Shown here in pieces: positions 28,578-36,657 of a stretch of 64,000 nucleotides of DNA. A program made the position numbers and the translations under genes. The notes below the pieces were generated by a model, which had not been told where the DNA came from, did no database searches, and worked only from the letters and a program-made list of their open reading frames with translations. The stretch's first letter is position 1, and every line of letters starts with the position of its first letter. This stretch comes from Halanaerobium praevalens DSM 2228 (lineage in GTDB: Bacteria > Bacillota > Halanaerobiia > Halanaerobiales > Halanaerobiaceae), in the NCBI RefSeq assembly GCF_000165465.1, contig NC_017455.1:558001-622000 (forward strand), given 5' to 3'.

Positions 28578-28628
28578 TACCTGTAGCTTGATTTTATATC
28601 AATTTAAGCTGAGCTTCAGGTATTTTTT
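28578..28628 (+). terminator. terminator after the rubrerythrin-like gene
   Basis: TACCTGTAGCTT at 28578-28589 pairs with GAGCTTCAGGTA at 28611-28622 (one or two mismatches), followed by seven T residues. The rest of the 288-base gap to hcp holds the hcp promoter and operator. Confidence 0.88.
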
Positions 28629-28680
28629 TGGTAAAATAATCTGAATATTTTCAATATATAAAATATAATTTAGTAGTTAT

Positions 28681-28694
28681 GTGATATAAATCAT
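28681..28694 (+). promoter_or_regulatory. Crp/Fnr-type operator upstream of hcp
   Basis: GTGATATAAATCAT has the GTGA-N6-TCA(C/T) form of Crp/Fnr-family sites. Its centre lies about 41 bases before the start point predicted from the TATAAT at 28716-28721, the class II activator geometry, and it replaces a poor -35 box. Two related sites flank the Crp/Fnr gene downstream. Confidence 0.7.
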
Positions 28695-28715
28695 AGAAGA
28701 TTATTTTAAAAGAGA

Positions 28716-28721
28716 TATAAT
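28716..28721 (+). promoter_or_regulatory. -10 box of hcp promoter
   Basis: A perfect TATAAT without a good -35 element; the Crp/Fnr-type site at 28681-28694 overlaps that position. The 5' leader would be about 100 bases, AT-rich, with no clear structure, ending in AAGGAGG before the hcp start. Confidence 0.6.
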
Positions 28722-28831
28722 TATAATTGAGCTAAGCAAAAAAGAGTAAAATTAAATTAAACTAAAGTTAAAAGTATCAAAAATAATTTTAAATTGTAGT
28801 AGACTTTTAAAATTTAAAAGGAGGAATAATT

Positions 28832-30502
28832 ATGTCTATGTTTTGTTATCAATGTCAAGAAACAGCTAAAAATGAAGGATGTACTGTCCGCGGTGTTTGT
28901 GGTAAAGATGAAGAAGTTGCCAATTTACAAGATTTATTAGTATTTGTGCTTAAAGGGATTTCTGTTTATGCTGAAAAAGCTAAAACTGAGGGGCTTGATC
29001 TCTCAGATAAAACTGCCCCTTTTATTATGGAAGGATTATTTGCGACAATTACTAATGCTAACTTTGATGCTGATAGATTTGAAGAATTAATTGGAGAAGC
29101 TTTTGACCTTAGAGATGAGGTTCAAAAGAAATTTGAAAAAGTTTATAAAGAAAATCATGGTGAAGAATTCAGTGGTGAATTACCTGAACATGCTACCTGG
29201 TTTAGTGATGATATTAGTGATTATTATGATAAAGCTACTGATGTTGGGGTTTTAGAAACTGAAAATGTAGATATTAGATCTTTACGTGAACTTGCTACAT
29301 ATGGTCTAAAAGGAATAGCAGCTTATGGAGACCATGCTAGAGTATTAGGTAAGCAGAAAGCAGAAATAGATAGATTTACCCAAAAATGTCTTGCTGCAAC
29401 TACAGATGACAACTTAAGTGTTGATGATTTAGTAGGACTAGTAATAGAAACTGGTGAGATGGCTGTAGAAACAATGGCTCTCTTAGATGAAGCAAATACT
29501 TCTACTTATGGCCATCCTGAGCCAACTGAAGTAAATATTGGGGTGCGTGATAATCCTGGTATTTTAATTAGTGGTCATGATTTAAAAGATATGGAAGAAT
29601 TGCTGGAACAAACAAAAGGTACAGGTGTAGATGTTTATACTCATAGTGAAATGTTACCTGCTAATTCTTATCCAGCTTTTAAAAAGTATGATCATTTTGT
29701 TGGTAATTATGGTAATTCATGGTGGCATCAAGATAAAGAATTTGATTCATTTAATGGACCAATTTTAATGACTACAAACTGTATTACACCTGTTAAAGAT
29801 TCTTATCAAGATCGAATCTTTACAACAGGAATGGCAGGTTATCCAGCAGTGACTCATATTCCTGATCGTAAAAAAGGAGAAAGCAAAGATTTTTCTGAAA
29901 TTATAGAGTTAGCTAAAAGCTGTGATTCGCCAGTCCAGATAGAAGAAGGTACAATTCCTGGCGGTTATGCTCGTAATACAGTAATGAGTGTTGCTGATAA
30001 AGTAATTGAAGCTGTTGAAAATGGAGATATAGGACGGTTTGTAGTAATGGGTGGTTGTGATGGTCGCTTTAAGTCTAGAGAGTACTTTACAGATGTAGCT
30101 AAAGAACTGCCAGAAGATGCAGTTATTTTAACAGCAGGTTGTGCTAAATATCGCTATAATAAACTTGATTTAGGAGATATTGGCGGTATTCCAAGAGTAT
30201 TAGATGCAGGTCAATGTAATGACTCCTATTCTCTAGCTTATATTGCTTTACAACTTAAAGAAGCTATGGGCTTAGATGATATTAATGATTTACCTATCTC
30301 TTATGATATAGCTTGGTATGAGCAAAAAGCAGTAGCAGTATTACTTGCACTTCTTTCTCTAGGGGTTAAAGGAATTCGTCTTGGACCCACATTACCAGCA
30401 TTTGTTTCAGAAAATGTGCTTAATGTATTAGTTGATAAATTTGATATTAAGCCTACAGGTGAAGCTAAAGAAGATGTTGCAGCAATTATGGCTGGTGAGT
30501 AA
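28832..30502 (+). CDS. hcp: hybrid-cluster protein / hydroxylamine reductase Hcp
   Basis: The 556-residue protein begins [10 protein letters not shown] with Cys5, Cys8, Cys17 and Cys23 (C-x2-C-x8-C-x5-C), the N-terminal cluster pattern of class I Hcp from strict anaerobes. Hybrid-cluster ligand regions follow: [32 protein letters not shown] and [12 protein letters not shown]. Hcp reduces nitric oxide or hydroxylamine in nitrosative stress. It is a single gene with its own promoter, a Crp/Fnr-type operator and a terminator. No Hcr-type reductase gene is adjacent. Confidence 0.97.
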   Translation: MSMFCYQCQETAKNEGCTVRGVCGKDEEVANLQDLLVFVLKGISVYAEKAKTEGLDLSDKTAPFIMEGLFATITNANFDADRFEELIGEAFDLRDEVQKKFEKVYKENHGEEFSGELPEHATWFSDDISDYYDKATDVGVLETENVDIRSLRELATYGLKGIAAYGDHARVLGKQKAEIDRFTQKCLAATTDDNLSVDDLVGLVIETGEMAVETMALLDEANTSTYGHPEPTEVNIGVRDNPGILISGHDLKDMEELLEQTKGTGVDVYTHSEMLPANSYPAFKKYDHFVGNYGNSWWHQDKEFDSFNGPILMTTNCITPVKDSYQDRIFTTGMAGYPAVTHIPDRKKGESKDFSEIIELAKSCDSPVQIEEGTIPGGYARNTVMSVADKVIEAVENGDIGRFVVMGGCDGRFKSREYFTDVAKELPEDAVILTAGCAKYRYNKLDLGDIGGIPRVLDAGQCNDSYSLAYIALQLKEAMGLDDINDLPISYDIAWYEQKAVAVLLALLSLGVKGIRLGPTLPAFVSENVLNVLVDKFDIKPTGEAKEDVAAIMAGE

Positions 30503-30562
30503 AACTATAGCTCATAGAATTAGAATTATAATTAATTAAACTCCAAAATAAAATAATGTATT

Positions 30563-30624
30563 AAAGCTCCCTAATTAATAGCTTAGAAAATAAAAGGCTA
30601 TTTTAAAAGGGAGCTTTATTTTTA
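30563..30624. terminator. terminator between convergent hcp and MCP genes
   Basis: AAAGCTCCCT at 30563-30572 pairs with AGGGAGCTTT at 30608-30617; an inner TAGC/GGCTA pair closes much of the loop. A T-rich tract follows on plus, and the minus side is moderately T-rich, so it may serve both genes. Confidence 0.85.
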
Positions 30625-30649
30625 AAATAATTTATTATTTAATTTTCAT

Positions 30650-32419
30650 TTATACTTTGAATTTAGAAATCATTTTTTTTAGTTTGGCTGACATTTCAGA
30701 TAAATGACTACCAGCAGCAACAATTTCTTCAGTTGCTGCAATTTGTTCTTCACTATTAGCTGCAACTGTTTCAGCATTTTTAGCAGCTTCATTACTGACT
30801 TCAGCCACATTATTAATCATATTATTTACACCTTGACTTAATTTATTCATTTCTGCAGTTTCATTATCAATTTCTTGAATTAAACTACTTAGTTTATTAA
30901 CAGTTTTTTCAATTTTATTAAAAATCAGATCTGTATCTTTAATTACCTTAACACTATTATTAACTGCTTTTTCTGTTCCATCCATTTTTTGAACAGCATT
31001 GCTAACTCCTAATTGAATTTTGTCAATTAATTTAGAAATATTATTAGTAGCTTGAGAGGATTCTTCTGCTAATTGCCTGATTTCATCAGCCACTACTGAA
31101 AATCCACGACCAGCTTCTCCAGCTCGAGCAGCCTCTATAGCAGCATTTAAAGCTAGTAAGTTTGTTTGTTGAGAGATATTATTAATTAAATTAACAATTG
31201 TTCCAATTTCTTCTGACAAATCACCAAGATTGTTAATTGTAATTCCTATTTCAGCAGAATTATCTTTAACTTTATTTACTTGCTGAATTGAACTTTGCAT
31301 TGATTTAGTACCTGTTTTTATATTTTCAATAACTTGATTAGAGGCTGAACCCATTTTACGGGATTTACTACTTGTACTATCTATTTGAGATATTAATTGT
31401 TTTAAGTTTTGACTAGTTTCCATAATCTGAGCTGATTGTTCTTCTGCTCCAGAAGCAACGTTTTCAATTGCTCCTCCAACTTGTTCAGCTGCTTTTTCTA
31501 CTTCTTGGCCAGAAATTGCTAATTCTTGACTTTGATTTGTTAATTCAATAATCTCTTTTTTTATTTCTGTTAAAATTTCTTTTTGAGAATTTGCTGTTTG
31601 ATTATAAGCTTGGGCAAGTTTGCCAATTTCATCTTTACTTTCTATATCCATTCTATAAGTTAAGTCTCCAGCAGCCATTTTATTCATACCACTTAAAATT
31701 TTATTGATATTTCGTGAAATATAACGTGAAATAAAAATAATAATTAAGGCAAAAATTAAGATAGTTGCTAATAAGAAAATAATAAGTGTTTTTGAGATAT
31801 TATTAATAATATTATTTAAGTCATTTTTAACTTCAGTTAACTGTGTATTGATAATTCCATCATAAGTTCCAGCCCCAATAAAATAATCTGTTCCTTTAAT
31901 CGGAGTTACATAACTAATTTTATTTTCAGCTTCACCAGTATTTGGATTAGGATAAACATATTCTGTAAAACCTCCACCTTTGTCAGCTCTTTCTTTTAAA
32001 GCTCTAATTATATATTTACCATTTGCATCTTTTAAATTCCATCTATTTGTACCTTCAATAGCTGGTGATGGTGGAAGTGAAATTGTATTTCCCTTTTGAT
32101 CGTAAACAAAGAAATATCCAATTTCACCAAATCTTATATTTTGATTATAATTTTTAATTAATCTTTGAAATTCAGCTTGACTCAAGTTATTATTTGAAAT
32201 AATTAATTCAGCTAAAAAACTTGCAGCTGTTTCTGTAGCATTTTTTATTCTTTGTTTTTCTAAATTAAGTAAATGATAACTAACAGTTTTTGTATTTTCT
32301 CTACTTAAATTTTGAAACTGTTGGTTGAAAAAATAACTCATAATTAAGACCAGAATCAAAAAGCTGAGCCCGATTACTAAAGATATTTTTTTAGCAATAC
32401 TTAAATCTTTAAAAAACAT
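30650..32419 (-). CDS. methyl-accepting chemotaxis protein with single Cache sensor
   Basis: A 589-residue transducer: transmembrane helix at about 13-33, an extracellular single Cache domain (sCache_2-like; [14 protein letters not shown], then ATPIKG-type end [17 protein letters not shown]), a second helix at about 210-232, HAMP, and the cytoplasmic signalling hairpin with [21 protein letters not shown]. No C-terminal CheR/CheB docking pentapeptide is visible. Ligand unknown; Cache sensors of this type often bind small carboxylates. It lies between hcp and the Crp/Fnr gene but has its own ribosome site (AGGAGGGG). Confidence 0.95.
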   Translation of the reverse strand: MFFKDLSIAKKISLVIGLSFLILVLIMSYFFNQQFQNLSRENTKTVSYHLLNLEKQRIKNATETAASFLAELIISNNNLSQAEFQRLIKNYNQNIRFGEIGYFFVYDQKGNTISLPPSPAIEGTNRWNLKDANGKYIIRALKERADKGGGFTEYVYPNPNTGEAENKISYVTPIKGTDYFIGAGTYDGIINTQLTEVKNDLNNIINNISKTLIIFLLATILIFALIIIFISRYISRNINKILSGMNKMAAGDLTYRMDIESKDEIGKLAQAYNQTANSQKEILTEIKKEIIELTNQSQELAISGQEVEKAAEQVGGAIENVASGAEEQSAQIMETSQNLKQLISQIDSTSSKSRKMGSASNQVIENIKTGTKSMQSSIQQVNKVKDNSAEIGITINNLGDLSEEIGTIVNLINNISQQTNLLALNAAIEAARAGEAGRGFSVVADEIRQLAEESSQATNNISKLIDKIQLGVSNAVQKMDGTEKAVNNSVKVIKDTDLIFNKIEKTVNKLSSLIQEIDNETAEMNKLSQGVNNMINNVAEVSNEAAKNAETVAANSEEQIAATEEIVAAGSHLSEMSAKLKKMISKFKV

Positions 32420-32573
32420 CTAATCCCCTCCTGTGACATACTCTTTTTAAAAATAAAAAATTAAGTTAATTATATTATACCATATTATTGTAAAATTAAA
32501 AATATTAATAAAATTAGGAGTTGATATTAAACCAAAGAGAGGCTTAGAAAAGTAAAAAATTGATATTTAAATT

Positions 32574-33242
32574 TTAAGTATAAGTTTTAATTTTAGCTAA
32601 ATCTTTAATTATAATTTTTTTGCGAGAGGTTTGAATCAGAGATTCTGCTTCAAATTTACCTAAAACTCTAGAAACAGTTTCTCGACTACTACCAATCATA
32701 TTTGCAAGTTCAGCTTGAGTTAAAGCTATATCTAAAACTATTTGATCTTTTTTGTTTGTACCATATTTTTCTGCTAAAAAAATTAATAAACCTGCAACCC
32801 GAGCTGAGCTATTTTTTAAAGCTAAATCTCTAACATTTTGTTGAGCCCGGCGCAGCCGGCCACTCATTTCTCTTAATAATTTAAGCCCAATTGACGGATG
32901 TTTTAAAATTAAATTTTCTAATTCAGATTGAGCAAAGACAATAACTTCAGCTGCAGTCATTGTTAAAGCAGAGGCTGGGTAATTTCCTTTATCAAAAGCT
33001 ACTATTTCTGCAATTATATCATTTTTACTAAAAATATTTAGTATTTGTTCATCACCATTTTTAATCATTTTAGTTAATTTAACTTTTCCAGATTTAATAA
33101 TAAAAAATTTATTTCCAGCTTCACCTTCAAAAAAGATATATTCTCCTTTTTTAAATTTAGTTGTACTGGCAATTTCATCAATTAAATCTAATTCTTTTTC
33201 TGTTAATAAACTAAAAAAAGGTATTTCTTGAACTATACTCAT
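32574..33242 (-). CDS. Crp/Fnr family transcriptional regulator
   Basis: The 222-residue protein has an N-terminal cyclic-nucleotide-binding-fold sensor (GEYIFFEGEAGNKFFIIKSGKVKLTK, about 33-60), a long dimer helix and a C-terminal winged helix with ALTQAELANMIGSSRETVSRVLGKFE; the recognition Ser-Arg-Glu-x-x-x-Arg matches CRP/FNR proteins that read TGTGA-like half sites. There are no N-terminal Fnr-type cysteines. GTGA-N6-TCAC palindromes at 33350 and 33448 and a relative before hcp suggest it controls hcp, the divergent three-gene operon and itself. An HcpR-like role (haem or NO sensing) is inferred. Confidence 0.92.
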   Translation of the reverse strand: MSIVQEIPFFSLLTEKELDLIDEIASTTKFKKGEYIFFEGEAGNKFFIIKSGKVKLTKMIKNGDEQILNIFSKNDIIAEIVAFDKGNYPASALTMTAAEVIVFAQSELENLILKHPSIGLKLLREMSGRLRRAQQNVRDLALKNSSARVAGLLIFLAEKYGTNKKDQIVLDIALTQAELANMIGSSRETVSRVLGKFEAESLIQTSRKKIIIKDLAKIKTYT

Positions 33243-33349
33243 TTTTTTCCCTCCAAATTTAATTTCTAATTTTATAATAAGTAATTAACTTTAAAAAAGC
33301 AAGTAATTTGCTCAACTTTAAGATAAATAATAAATAATTATAGCTTTGA

Positions 33350-33363
33350 GTGACTTAAATCAC
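33350..33363. promoter_or_regulatory. Crp/Fnr-type operator 1, divergent intergenic region
   Basis: GTGACTTAAATCAC, a near-perfect GTGA-N6-TCAC palindrome. On the minus strand it sits between the -35 and -10 (TATAAT read from 33342 to 33337) of a likely promoter for the Crp/Fnr gene, which would fit autorepression. On plus, a TAAACT at 33386-33391 lies at the spacing seen in the hcp promoter. Confidence 0.72.
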
Positions 33364-33447
33364 AGAATAAACTAGATTAAAATGCTAAACTTTAACTAGT
33401 CAATAAAGATTAATTAAAAACTTAGAAAGTATTTAAATATAGAGATG

Positions 33448-33461
33448 GTGATTTAATTCAC
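33448..33461. promoter_or_regulatory. Crp/Fnr-type operator 2, divergent intergenic region
   Basis: GTGATTTAATTCAC is another GTGA-N6-TCAC palindrome, 98 bases after the first one and about 50 bases before the start of the three-gene operon. It directly abuts the palindrome and tandem repeat at 33462-33496. Confidence 0.72.
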
Positions 33462-33496
33462 TTGTACCGGGTACAAAAAAGTGGGTACAAAAAAGT
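33462..33496 (+). repeat. palindrome plus 14-bp tandem repeat before the three-gene operon
   Basis: TTGTACCGGGTACAA (33462-33476) is a 7-1-7 palindrome. From 33469 the unit GGGTACAAAAAAGT occurs twice head to tail (33469-33482 and 33483-33496). The second copy ends eight bases before the ribosome site. It may be a second regulator's operator or a duplicated leader; no known family is recognised. Confidence 0.75.
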
Positions 33497-33513
33497 AAAA
33501 GGAGTGTTTTAAA

Positions 33514-34722
33514 ATGGAAAATAAAATTGATGTTAATGAAAATTTATTTGAGATAACTAAAAAATTTCCCAGTCTGATTGCAGTTTTAGTTAATAAAGGT
33601 TTTAATCAATTAGATGAAGAAGATAAAAGAAGGAATTTTGGTTCCAAGATTACTTTAAAACAGGCAGCAGAACTTAAAAATTTAGATTTAGCTAAACTTT
33701 TAGACTTAATGGAAAAAGAAATAGAAAAAAATAATAGCTATAAATCAGGTGGAGAAAAAATTAAAGTTTCAGGTTCATTACCTTGTCCAGTTAAAATTCC
33801 AATGACAGAAGAATTAGAAAAAGTAGCTTTAGAACTTGATTATGAAGTTGACTTGGATCTTAAATCTGCTTCTCAAGGTTTAGAATGGCTGCAGAATGGT
33901 TTTGAAGCAATTGAATCTGAAGCTGAACTTGCTGATATATTTATTTCAGCTGGATTTGATTTATTTTTTGATAAAAATTTAATGGATCGCTTTCGTCGGC
34001 AGGATGTTTTTAAAGATGCAACTGGAATTGAAGAGCTAAATCAGGATTTTACCGAAGCAGGAGTCGATTTGTTAGATCCTGAAGGCGATTATTCTGTTTT
34101 AAGTATTGTGCCAGCTGTTTTTTTAGTTAATAAAGATGAGTTAAATGGTAGAAAAGTCCCGAGAAGTTGGGAAGAAATATTAAGTAAAGAATTTGCCAAT
34201 AGTGTTAGTTTACCAGTTAGTGATTTCGATCTTTTTAATGCTATTTTATTAAATATTTATCAGAGTTATGGAAAAGACGGAATTACTAAATTAGGTCGTT
34301 CAATGAAAAAAGCTTTACATCCTTCTCAAATGGTAAAAGAGGGGGGAAGGAAGGCTGATGATCAACCAGCGATTACAATTATGCCGTATTTCTTTACTAG
34401 AATGGCCAAACGTTTTCCTCATATGGAATTTATTTGGCCAGCAGATGGAGCCATTGTTTCTCCCATTTTTATGTTAACTAAAGCTAAAAAAATTGAAAAA
34501 ATGCAGCCTTTAATTGATTTAATGGCCTCTGAGAAAATGGGTAAAATTTTAGCTGAACAGGGATTATTCCCCAGTGTTTTACCAGAAATTGAAAATGGAT
34601 TACCAGAAAAGGCCAAATTTATGTGGCCTGGTTGGGAATTTTTAAGAAAAGAAAATCCAGGAGAACTGCTAAAAGAATTAGAAGCTGAATTTAATAACTC
34701 TGTGGAGGTGAATGCAGTATGA
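33514..34722 (+). CDS. cytoplasmic binding-protein-like protein with N-terminal DUF1858-like domain
   Basis: Residues 1-75 resemble the DUF1858/ScdA-N helical domain (LFEITKKFPSLIAVLVNKGF, then ITLKQAAELKNLDLAKLLDLMEKEI). From about 85 the protein looks like a periplasmic-binding-protein fold related to iron/spermidine-type receptors (AELADIFISAGFDLFFD, VPRSWEEILSKEFANSVSLP, WPADGAIVSPIFML). There is no signal peptide, so it must work inside the cell. Its start follows AAGGAG. Its end overlaps the GTPase gene by four bases (ATGA). With the GTPase and ATPase it forms a tightly coupled operon facing the Crp/Fnr gene. Ligand and function are unknown. Confidence 0.75.
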   Translation: MENKIDVNENLFEITKKFPSLIAVLVNKGFNQLDEEDKRRNFGSKITLKQAAELKNLDLAKLLDLMEKEIEKNNSYKSGGEKIKVSGSLPCPVKIPMTEELEKVALELDYEVDLDLKSASQGLEWLQNGFEAIESEAELADIFISAGFDLFFDKNLMDRFRRQDVFKDATGIEELNQDFTEAGVDLLDPEGDYSVLSIVPAVFLVNKDELNGRKVPRSWEEILSKEFANSVSLPVSDFDLFNAILLNIYQSYGKDGITKLGRSMKKALHPSQMVKEGGRKADDQPAITIMPYFFTRMAKRFPHMEFIWPADGAIVSPIFMLTKAKKIEKMQPLIDLMASEKMGKILAEQGLFPSVLPEIENGLPEKAKFMWPGWEFLRKENPGELLKELEAEFNNSVEVNAV

Positions 34723-35414
34723 ATTTAGTTACATTTTCTGGGCCACCATCTTCAGGTAAAACTTCGGTTATTTTAAAAACTATTGAAGCTATTCAAAAAC
34801 GGGATTTAAAAGTTGGAGTAGTTAAATTTGATTGTTTATATACAGATGATGATGAGCTTTATCGTCAGGCAGGAGTGCCAGTTAAAAAAGGCTTATCAGG
34901 TTCTCTTTGTCCTGATCATTATTTTGTGAGTAATATAGAAGAAGTTGTGCAGTGGGGAAAAGAAAGAAATTTAGATCTCTTAATCACAGAAAGTGCTGGT
35001 TTGTGTAACCGCTGTTCTCCTTATATTAAAGATATTAAAGCAATTTGTGTCATTGATAATTTAAGTGGTATTAATACACCTAAAAAAATTGGGCCAATGT
35101 TAAAAACAGCAGATATAGTAGTAATTACTAAAGGTGATATTGTTTCCCAAGCTGAAAGAGAAGTCTTTGCTTCTAGAGTTAGTAATGTTAATCCAGATGC
35201 AATGGTAATGAATGTTAATGGTTTAACTGGTCAGGGAGCTTTTGAATTTTCAACTTTACTTTATGATCAAGAAGATAATATTGAAACTGTTACTGGTAAA
35301 AAATTGAGATTTTCAATGCCTTCTGCAATGTGCTCTTATTGTTTGGGAGAGACCAGAATTGGTAAAGAACATCAATTAGGTAATGTCAGAAAAATAGATT
35401 TGGGTGATCAATAA
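34719..35414 (+). CDS. CobW/HypB/UreG-type P-loop GTPase
   Basis: The 231-residue SIMIBI-class GTPase starts NLVTFSGPPSSGKTSVI (Walker A), then VGVVKFDCLYTDDDELYRQAGVP, the LLITESAGLCNRCSP switch with a CxxC, VVITKGDIVS (T/NKxD guanine motif) and MNVNGLTGQGAFE. A C-terminal MCSYCLGETRIGKEH adds another CxxC. Relatives HypB and UreG insert nickel into hydrogenase and urease, and CobW is a metal chaperone; the cysteine pairs here could bind a metal or cluster. No hydrogenase or urease genes are near. Overlaps both neighbours (four bases and one base). Confidence 0.85.
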   Translation: MNLVTFSGPPSSGKTSVILKTIEAIQKRDLKVGVVKFDCLYTDDDELYRQAGVPVKKGLSGSLCPDHYFVSNIEEVVQWGKERNLDLLITESAGLCNRCSPYIKDIKAICVIDNLSGINTPKKIGPMLKTADIVVITKGDIVSQAEREVFASRVSNVNPDAMVMNVNGLTGQGAFEFSTLLYDQEDNIETVTGKKLRFSMPSAMCSYCLGETRIGKEHQLGNVRKIDLGDQ

Positions 35415-36451
35415 TGATTAATAAAAGTAAATTAAAGAATTTAACTATCAATGAAATTATAGCAGAATATCCTTATACAGAAAGTTTTTTTGAAGATCAA
35501 AAATTAGCTATTTCAGATTCAAGTCAGAGTCTAGAAGCAATATTTTCTAATTTAACAATGGAAGAAAAAGAAGATGTAGTTTTTGATTTAGAGCAGTTTA
35601 CAGCAAGTCTCGCTTCTCATATTAAAAATATGCAGGAATTTTTGGGTGAAAATGATTCAATTGTAGGAAGTCTTTCTATTTTAGCTGGTCAAAATAAAGA
35701 TGGGGAATTAGAAAATTATGAAAAACTTGAGCTTAAAAGTGGGGAAATTGTTTCTATTGTCGGCCCAACAGGTTCAGGTAAAAGTAGATTATTAGCTGAT
35801 ATTGAATGGACAGCTCAAGGTGATACCCCTACTAAAAGAAAAATTTTGATCAATGATCAAGTCCCAGATAAAAAATGGCGTTTTACTGGGGGGAAAAAAC
35901 TGGTAGCTCAATTATCTCAAAATATGAATTTTGTTATGGATTTGTCAGTAATGGAATTTTTAAATTTACATGCAGAAAGTAGGTTAATTGATAACCAGTC
36001 AGAGGTCGTAGCAAGAATTTTTAGAGAAGCAAATCAGCTAGCAGGGGAAAAATTTAGTTCTGAGGCTCAAATTACCAGTCTAAGTGGTGGACAATCTCGG
36101 GCCCTAATGATAGCTGATACAGCGATTTTGAGTTCTTCCCCTATAATTTTGATTGATGAAATTGAAAATGCTGGTATTAATCGTGAAAAAGCTTTAGAGC
36201 TTTTAGTAGGAGAAGAAAAAATAGTTTTAATGGCTACTCATGATCCGATTTTAGCTTTAATGGGTGATCGCCGAATCATTATTAATAATGGTGGGATTAA
36301 AGATGTTATAGAAACTTCAACTGCAGAAAAAGAACTAATGCAGGAGCTTAAAGTTTTAGATAAAGTAATGACTGACTTAAGAGATGATTTACGTTATGGT
36401 AATAATTTATCTAAAATTAGTGAAGAATTATCTGCTCTCAAAAATGCCTAA
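35414..36451 (+). CDS. ABC-type ATPase with N-terminal DUF1858-like segment
   Basis: The first ~90 residues (LTINEIIAEYPYTESFFEDQKLAI..., then SLEAIFSNLTMEE) echo the DUF1858-like pattern of the first gene in the operon. An ABC ATPase domain follows: Walker A GPTGSGKS (about 118), signature LSGGQSRALMIADTA, Walker B IILIDEIENAGI and the switch His in LMATHDP. No permease gene and no membrane segment are present, so it is probably a soluble mechano-ATPase as in SufC or RLI-type proteins. It is followed by a terminator. Function unknown. Confidence 0.82.
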   Translation: MINKSKLKNLTINEIIAEYPYTESFFEDQKLAISDSSQSLEAIFSNLTMEEKEDVVFDLEQFTASLASHIKNMQEFLGENDSIVGSLSILAGQNKDGELENYEKLELKSGEIVSIVGPTGSGKSRLLADIEWTAQGDTPTKRKILINDQVPDKKWRFTGGKKLVAQLSQNMNFVMDLSVMEFLNLHAESRLIDNQSEVVARIFREANQLAGEKFSSEAQITSLSGGQSRALMIADTAILSSSPIILIDEIENAGINREKALELLVGEEKIVLMATHDPILALMGDRRIIINNGGIKDVIETSTAEKELMQELKVLDKVMTDLRDDLRYGNNLSKISEELSALKNA

Positions 36452-36478
36452 TTAGACTAATAAAATAAAAAATATTTT

Positions 36479-36518
36479 AAATTCGCTCTGAGCTTTAAGC
36501 TTTTGAGCGAATTTTTTT
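36479..36518 (+). terminator. terminator after the GTPase/ABC operon
   Basis: AAATTCGCTC at 36479-36488 pairs with GAGCGAATTT at 36505-36514, inner AGCTT/AAGCT also pairs, and seven T residues close the signal. Confidence 0.95.
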
Positions 36519-36657
36519 ATTAAAAATTATTTTTAAGATGAATAATGATTTTTTTAAAATTTCAGAAAATGTTTTTTAATAACTTTTATTTTCCACTGTA
36601 TCTAGATATAATATTGTTAATCAGAGAAAATATTTAGCTAATTTGGGAGGTATAAAG

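Noticed and set aside
33350-33461. Two GTGA-N6-TCAC palindromes as inverted repeats of a mobile element
   Set aside because: They lack target duplications or a transposase, and match a Crp/Fnr operator form also found before hcp.
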